From Lingula anatina (Eukaryota > Brachiopoda > Lingulata > Lingulida > Lingulidae): 35,454 nt of DNA. Of this stretch, positions 30,473-35,454 are shown in pieces (position 1 is the stretch's first letter; each line of letters opens with the position of its first letter). A program made the translations under genes and the position numbers. The stretch lies in NCBI RefSeq assembly GCF_001039355.2, contig NW_019776149.1, positions 60,933 through 96,386 on the forward strand, in the 5' to 3' direction. The notes under the pieces were generated by a model. That model saw only the letters and a list, made by a program, of their open reading frames with translations, ran no database searches and was not told where the DNA came from.

Positions 30473-30988
30473 TACCCAAACCCAATATAGAGGTGCAAAT
30501 CAGGTCACAGGCATGCTCTTAATAATAGCCTATTTAGTGCACCGATTGCAATGTTTGATGATATTTGTATCCGAGTTTCACTCTCCTAGAACCATGAATG
30601 ATAAAAAAATAATTCATCGTCTAACCCCCAAAAAAGAACATACGTTACTGCCACAAATGCAAAACATCCAGATGTGGAAAAGTTTAACTCACTTTGAAAA
30701 GTCAATCATCACTAACTTTGTCCTTTGATTTATCTCATACAAGTGTAACGTTGTAAAATATTATGATAATCTTCGGTATAGTGCAGTCAATTGTTTTTGA
30801 ACGACTTAAGTTTGCTTGTCACTGAATATTAAAAAAGAGGCAACAACACCCTACTGACAGTAAAATTGGCATAAAGTAAATTGAGGCAGTAGTGTATTTT
30901 TGTTGTATACACAAACATGTTTTACTTTTTTTTTTTTTTTTTTACATTTCAGCATGTGAAATGCACCTCTAAATTGGGTTTGGGTGTA
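30473..30988. mobile_element. 516-bp TA-flanked MITE, GPCR unit 2
   Basis: The left end TACCCAAACCCAATATAGAG and the reverse complement of the right end, TACACCCAAACCCAATTTAG, form inverted ends of about 27 bp (into AGGTGCA). It is flanked by TA at 30471-30472 and 30989-30990. Unit 1 preserves the empty site CACGATATAGCGCAATT around 25316-25317. It has an AT-rich interior with a poly-T tract near 30928-30944 and no transposase. Its ends are unrelated to those of the TA-flanked element at 9935-10464. Confidence 0.9.
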
Positions 30989-30990
30989 TA

Positions 30991-31615
30991 GCGCAATTGC
31001 TCCAGCTTGTTTTTGATCAATTATGTCCATTGTACTATAAGTAGTTATGGAAAATAAATCCACCAGGTTAAATATTTTAACAGATTAATTCTAGTATTAT
31101 TTTCTAAATTTGTAAATACAAGTTTATGAAAATGAAGTAATAGATAATCAACAAACCCATTTGATTCATAAACTGATAACGGATTAATGTTGTGATACAA
31201 CCAACAGTAATTAAACAAATGAACTTTCAAGCTAGTCTAGTAGGCCCTATTGTAAAGGTACTCACTGTAACTTACGTAACATGTCTGGGATATTCCGAAT
31301 CTTCTTTTGTTTAATTTGATTCCTTGCAATACTAAGATTACAAATGTATTAGTGTCAAAAAAGCTTCTTTTGTCATTATCCTATGTTGAGCACTTCAAAA
31401 TGAAGTTTTTGCATTTGCTTAGGTTTACTTCGAGTTTATGAAAATGGCGAATACAATACTCGATTATTGCGAGAAATAATATTCTATATTAAACAATATT
31501 AAATATCTATTACACCCTAAAGATTGTTATTCTATACGTGTAGAAAAGATACAAAAGAATACTAAATGAATATAGACCGGTATAGTAAGGTAAGCTGTCT
31601 TTGTACATTATTACC
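30991..31615. other. non-coding sequence 3' of GPCR 2
   Basis: It resumes homology with unit 1 at GCGCAATTGCTC (25318) and is paralogous to about 25318-26136. No gene is seen. Confidence 0.45.
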
Positions 31616-31990
31616 CTGACTCCTGCCAAAATCACAGATAAAACCGACGAAAATATAAAATAAACATTTCATTTTTTTACTTGAAAACTACCGTTTTACG
31701 TTTTTTGGAGAATATTTGTGAACATAGATACCTCTCTATCCAGTGTTTGATATGGTAATATTACTTTCAATCGGGTAATAAAATTTGTCGGAAATTCTTG
31801 TGTTAAATAATCTACATCGGCTTAATTCCACAGAATTTAAATATATTACTAGTACTGCTCACTCCAGCAAGTTGGATATTTTAAAACGATTAACAATGAA
31901 AACAGGCTGGGGAAAATACTTTAAAAGACCAAAAAAAAAACATTTGTTCAAAGAAGTTGCAATAAGTCACATAATTTTACAATAACAAAT
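31616..31990. repeat. diverged direct repeat R3 (about 375 bp)
   Basis: The single copy in GPCR unit 2. Its left flank resembles that of R1 and its right flank (AGTTAAACAATCTATT) that of R2, as if an R1-R2 pair had recombined. Confidence 0.7.
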
Positions 31991-32201
31991 AGTTAAACAA
32001 TCTATTAATTTTTTTCTTTTCACTTCCCTTTAAAATTTCTTCAAACTCCAAATATGTTTTTCACAATCATATCTAATATTGTAAACTGCGAAGGGTGACT
32101 GGAATATATTCCGGAGAACAGTTTCGCTACATGTTCTCAAAATGGTGATGTTTTGAGAATTGAGATGTATTTTCAAAAATGATATAGACGCCTCATTAAA
32201 T

Positions 32202-32207
32202 TTTATT
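32202..32207 (-). promoter_or_regulatory. candidate polyadenylation signal AATAAA, GPCR 2
   Basis: TTTATT on the + strand, 63 nt beyond the stop codon of GPCR 2 in its reading direction. It is not conserved in unit 1, so confidence is low. Confidence 0.3.
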
Positions 32208-32269
32208 TTCATTCTGCCATGCAGTTCATGCACGCACGTCAAACAGCACATATAACACTATAGATTCAG

Positions 32270-33460
32270 CTACACTCGTGTTTCTAATAAAATGCCGGTA
32301 TGTATTCGAATATCACTATGTTCATTGCTGTTTGATGATGTTTGTGACTTACTCTGGCAGACGGTGAGTTTTCTGTGTGCTACTTCTATATCCAACATCA
32401 TTCTTTGCGGGAATCTCCTCCGAAAGACTTCTATTTGGCGCGCTCTCCTAGGACAGAACGAAGCACAAAAGACATCTCGGAACTGTTGATGATAGCACAT
32501 ATAAATTGGAAAATTTACACCTGCATTTAAGAAGCGAAGTGACATAAATATGTTCTTAAGAACACATAGCGTGTTATTTGGTTTGGATATGGCCATGGCG
32601 CTTAACACCGAAGTTAGAGGCGTGGATATTACGAAGGACGCCAGACAGTTAAGGGCAACGATGGATGTTATTGCGCCTTGCGACCGGCATTTACCGTGAT
32701 AACGCAATCGTTGTCGATGAAGCTCCTTTTTCTTTTGCTTCAACTTACATAACATGTAAACGCTGACGATGGCTTGCAGCGTAAGTGAGAGAGAAACGAA
32801 TACGGTGTCGCAAATGAAAGAGTACGTGCTTCCAAATGAAGACTTCAAGACAGAAACCAAAACATATTTTCCCACTGCTAAGGATGCGATGACTGTGATA
32901 AGGACTAGCATGCCGCAAATGGTATACTTTCGCAACTGGTGCTTAAGGCGCAAAAACTTAAATGGACTGACCATGGACATAAAACGAATCAGGCACAACC
33001 CAGCCAGTAAACTGACGGACAAGAAAAATAGAGAACGAGCGATGAGAAATAAAAAGAACATCTCTCTCCTCCTTTTGCCTCCGAGCAACACAATAAGGTG
33101 TAAAATCTGGAACGGTAATTTTGCAACATTTGAGGCAAGGTCCGACAGTGATAATCCTAAAAGAAGAGGTAACACGTAACCACTCTTCTTATTTCTAATC
33201 CTACTCCATATGACTATATTGCAAATATTGGAAATGATCCCCCAGATGCATACAATGAAATCAAACGGTTCCAATAGATACCACCAGTATGGCGAAATGG
33301 CGCAGCGGGGGGAAAATCCTAGTTTGCGTACCCCGATTGGTTCTTGGCAGATGCTAGTGTTTGCAAAAACCGTGATGTTATCCAAAACCGCATCATCATC
33401 AACTCCTGAACTGTTCCATATGCCAAAGGGCCAAAATCCCTCTGTCTTAAGACTGCCCAT
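32270..33460 (-). CDS. rhodopsin-family (class A) GPCR, orphan, copy 2
   Basis: A single coding exon of 396 aa and a close paralogue of the receptor at 27496-28641. Relative to copy 1 the N-terminus gains six residues (WPFGIW region) and keeps three N-glycosylation sequons (16, 28, 34). All seven helices and the unusual motifs are kept: D107 in LSLSD, IRF at 158-160 in place of DRY, NFPIY at 316-320, and no TM3-top cysteine. TM2-TM3 is almost unchanged between the copies, while the N-terminus, the loop after TM5 and the C-tail vary more. The end is IHTGILLETRV, about nine residues longer after alignment, because small changes near the stop move the reading into a new terminus. An acceptor-like AACTACAG precedes the ATG by 2 nt, as in copy 1. 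The ligand is unknown. Confidence 0.85.
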   Translation of the reverse strand: MGSLKTEGFWPFGIWNSSGVDDDAVLDNITVFANTSICQEPIGVRKLGFSPRCAISPYWWYLLEPFDFIVCIWGIISNICNIVIWSRIRNKKSGYVLPLLLGLSLSDLASNVAKLPFQILHLIVLLGGKRRREMFFLFLIARSLFFLSVSLLAGLCLIRFMSMVSPFKFLRLKHQLRKYTICGMLVLITVIASLAVGKYVLVSVLKSSFGSTYSFICDTVFVSLSLTLQAIVSVYMLCKLKQKKKELHRQRLRYHGKCRSQGAITSIVALNCLASFVISTPLTSVLSAMAISKPNNTLCVLKNIFMSLRFLNAGVNFPIYMCYHQQFRDVFCASFCPRRARQIEVFRRRFPQRMMLDIEVAHRKLTVCQSKSQTSSNSNEHSDIRIHTGILLETRV

Positions 33461-34311
33461 AGCTGTAGTTCACAGAAATACGTTTTTACTCAACACTAAA
33501 TCCATACATAAGCCAGCTTAAGATATGCATTCTATTATTTGAATTATCGGACCAGCGTCTTGTTAAAATGGTTTGATTTTGCTTGATTTCTAAATTTGTT
33601 TTTTTTTTTCAGATATTTTATCAATTGCATCCCATCTATCTTCTCATTCCGCTGTGTCTTTGTATCCTTGTACTGCACGGATGCCTTGGTCCAAATATTT
33701 GTTTTTTCAACGTCTGCATTGTCCTCCGGAGAATATCACCACATTTCTAATTCACAGAGATATCGCAAGACGCAAACCGTCAACATTCGTCAGAAATTAA
33801 AGCTAACAGACCATAAGCGGATTGAACTCGTGATGAAGTAAAAACTACATCAAAAATTTGTGCCAATATCAAGCCGTGACTTCGAACTGAGTGGCTGCGG
33901 CATTACACCGTTTGGTAATCTTCACTGATCTGAAACCCAATTGCCAGTACATAGGTATGGCTTCAGGCTATACGCCATCCACGTTAATACGTCGACATTA
34001 CACTATATCTACAGCTATATGATCATATTAAAAGCCCAAACCTCACAGTATGACCAAGAAACATGAAGATGGAACAAAGCTTAAGAGGTCAATCAGCTGT
34101 TACAAAACCCATCTTAGTTACGATAAAAATAATACTGAATATCTGTCACATCAAGAGGGATATGGTGACACTTGTAGGCTAAATACAATATCAAAAACAA
34201 ACAAAAGAGCTAGGTGTCGTCTGACCACCATGTATCCAAGAAACGCAACTGTTGCTATGCCACCCAAATATTTTACAAGACATAACAGCGAGAAAATAAG
34301 ACCTCATTCAG
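33461..34311. other. 5' flank of GPCR 2
   Basis: Paralogous to 28642-29514. No separate gene; open frames here show no domain. Confidence 0.45.
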
Positions 34312-34551
34312 ATATACACCATCAGTCCACACAAGTGGATCTAACTTTGCAGGGACTCTTGCTGAATGCAATCAGTTTAACTGAATGACACGCTGCTTCT
34401 TGTTTTCAACGTGCTCGTATAATCACCAGCTTTCTGTAACATAACACCAGGAGGAAGGGTGTCCTTCTGTTCATCTGATTGCTCTCAGCGAGAGTCCCCG
34501 CAGAGTTGAATTGATATAAGCAGGCCCATATTAGTGTCCTTGAGAATGGGT
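34312..34551. mobile_element. decayed MITE upstream of GPCR 2
   Basis: The counterpart of 29515-29764 at the matching place. The ends have mutated (CCTCATTCAGATATACACC against TGTCCTTGAGAATGGG), but the core AGGGACTCTTGCTGA and CAGCGAGAGTCCCCGC remain. Confidence 0.75.
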
Positions 34552-35454
34552 CCAAGGAGCAATTAAATATAATGATGCCAAATAAGGATGTTGTTGCGTG
34601 TCAAAACAACGAAAATTGACGTGTTACATACAATCTACATGTAATTTACACATCGGGAAGCTATTAATTGTATACGTGTACATGTATTTAACACGTGAAC
34701 ATATATAATACTGTAAATGCCTTTTTTTACCCCCTTACTTGTTAATGTTTCATAATACGGATTTTCGTCTTTGAAAAAATACCTTGAAGTAATAAATCCA
34801 CACAAAATTATCTAGAGAAAATGGCCTTCAAACAGCAATGAAAAGGAAACAGAACATAATGTTTTATAATATCTTAGGTTGAAAAAGGAGTTCACATTTA
34901 GTGGCCAGAGCCTCACAAACAAGTTGTTTTGTGTAGTTTCTCTCAGTTTACCTGCAAAATATTTTAACCATTATCATGATGTAAGTTAGAATAAACCATT
35001 ATGTACCAAAAGAAGTCAAAAAACCACAATGTTTATTTATTAGATATTGGTTGAAAGCATACACTAAAGGGCGTAATATTATAAAGCACTGTTAGCAATT
35101 CATGTTACTGTTGAAACACAGATACAGCAGCAGTAGCCTACACTTACTGTACAGATACTGGCATTGGTGGTAGCTTCCAAAGGTATTATTTACAGGTAAC
35201 ATATTGAAAAAATATATAAAAACACATACAACTGCAGTGCTCTTATGTCAGCCTCTGTAAATATCTGAAATCAGATGTCATCTCTGTTCGTCATTTGCAT
35301 GTACTCTGTTATCTTTGCATGCAATGCGTAGATTAGAGAAATCGTTTGTCTTTCAACCAGTACTAATCATGCTAATAAACACTGGTGTTTGAAATGTTTG
35401 TATTTTTAAAAGCACGTTCTGGCAAAGGTGTGAAATGACAAGCTGTTCACAGAC
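34552..35454. other. end of GPCR unit 2 and right flank, no gene
   Basis: Homology to unit 1 continues to about 34930. The remaining 0.5 kb is AT-rich, with no gene or repeat that I can recognise. Confidence 0.45.

Larger units (their letters stand above)
30365..34930 (-). repeat. GPCR tandem unit 2
   Basis: The second copy of the receptor unit. It differs from unit 1 by a 516-bp TA-flanked insertion (30473-30988) and by having one instead of two copies of the 3' direct repeat. Confidence 0.75.

Noticed and set aside
30210-30485. Frames across the TA microsatellite encoding poly-Tyr-Ile
   Set aside because: Simple-repeat translation.
34050-34388. 112-aa frame in the receptor 2 flank
   Set aside because: It overlaps the decayed MITE, is broken in the paralogous flank at 29240-29600, and has no recognisable domain.

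Overview
The window looks like nuclear DNA of a marine-type invertebrate animal. The evidence is AT-rich non-coding sequence, three-exon genes with GT-AG introns, many dinucleotide and tetranucleotide microsatellites, fold-back MITEs, and tandemly duplicated single-exon rhodopsin-type receptors. An echinoderm, hemichordate, lancelet or mollusc would all fit, and the sequence alone does not let me choose. All alignments and identities here were judged by eye.

Left half (about 606-16396): three tandem units each carry one small membrane-protein gene on the + strand, at 2753-4327, 7898-9403 and 14202-15716. The predicted proteins (177, 155 and 155 aa) belong to the CD225/dispanin superfamily, which includes the IFITM, PRRT and SYNDIG proteins. 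Each has a Tyr/Gln/Gly/Pro-rich cytosolic N-terminus with a PPxY motif, then a hydrophobic cysteine-containing segment, a charged loop and a second hydrophobic segment. Units 2 and 3 are almost identical, introns included, at a spacing of 6304 bp at the start codons. Unit 1 is more diverged. A conserved 5' block with a TATA-like element and a GTAAGT donor, plus a strong acceptor about 21 nt before the ATG, suggests an extra non-coding first exon.

Middle (about 16397-24600): a 127-bp fold-back is followed by about 3 kb with no recognisable gene. Next is a fourth, diverged dispanin gene (19673-22578, 184 aa) with the same two intron phases. Its first intron ends in a 24-bp minisatellite whose last, partial unit supplies the splice acceptor. 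Downstream are tandem repeats and three exact TGACGTCA sites.

Right half (about 25205-34930): two tandem units of roughly 4.6-4.9 kb each carry one intronless rhodopsin-family GPCR on the - strand (27496-28641, 381 aa; 32270-33460, 396 aa). Both receptors lack the DRY acidic residue and the cysteine expected at the top of TM3.

Transposon history is readable because paralogous units preserve empty sites. Two different MITEs of about 0.5 kb, each flanked by TA, sit in one unit of each duplicated pair (9935-10464 and 30473-30988). Smaller MITEs with CCCATTCCCATAGA-type ends sit in dispanin introns and upstream of both receptors. Nothing shows that the dispanins and receptors act together. The dispanins are probably endomembrane or plasma-membrane adaptors, possibly IFITM-like, and the receptors are orphan chemosensory or peptide-type receptors.
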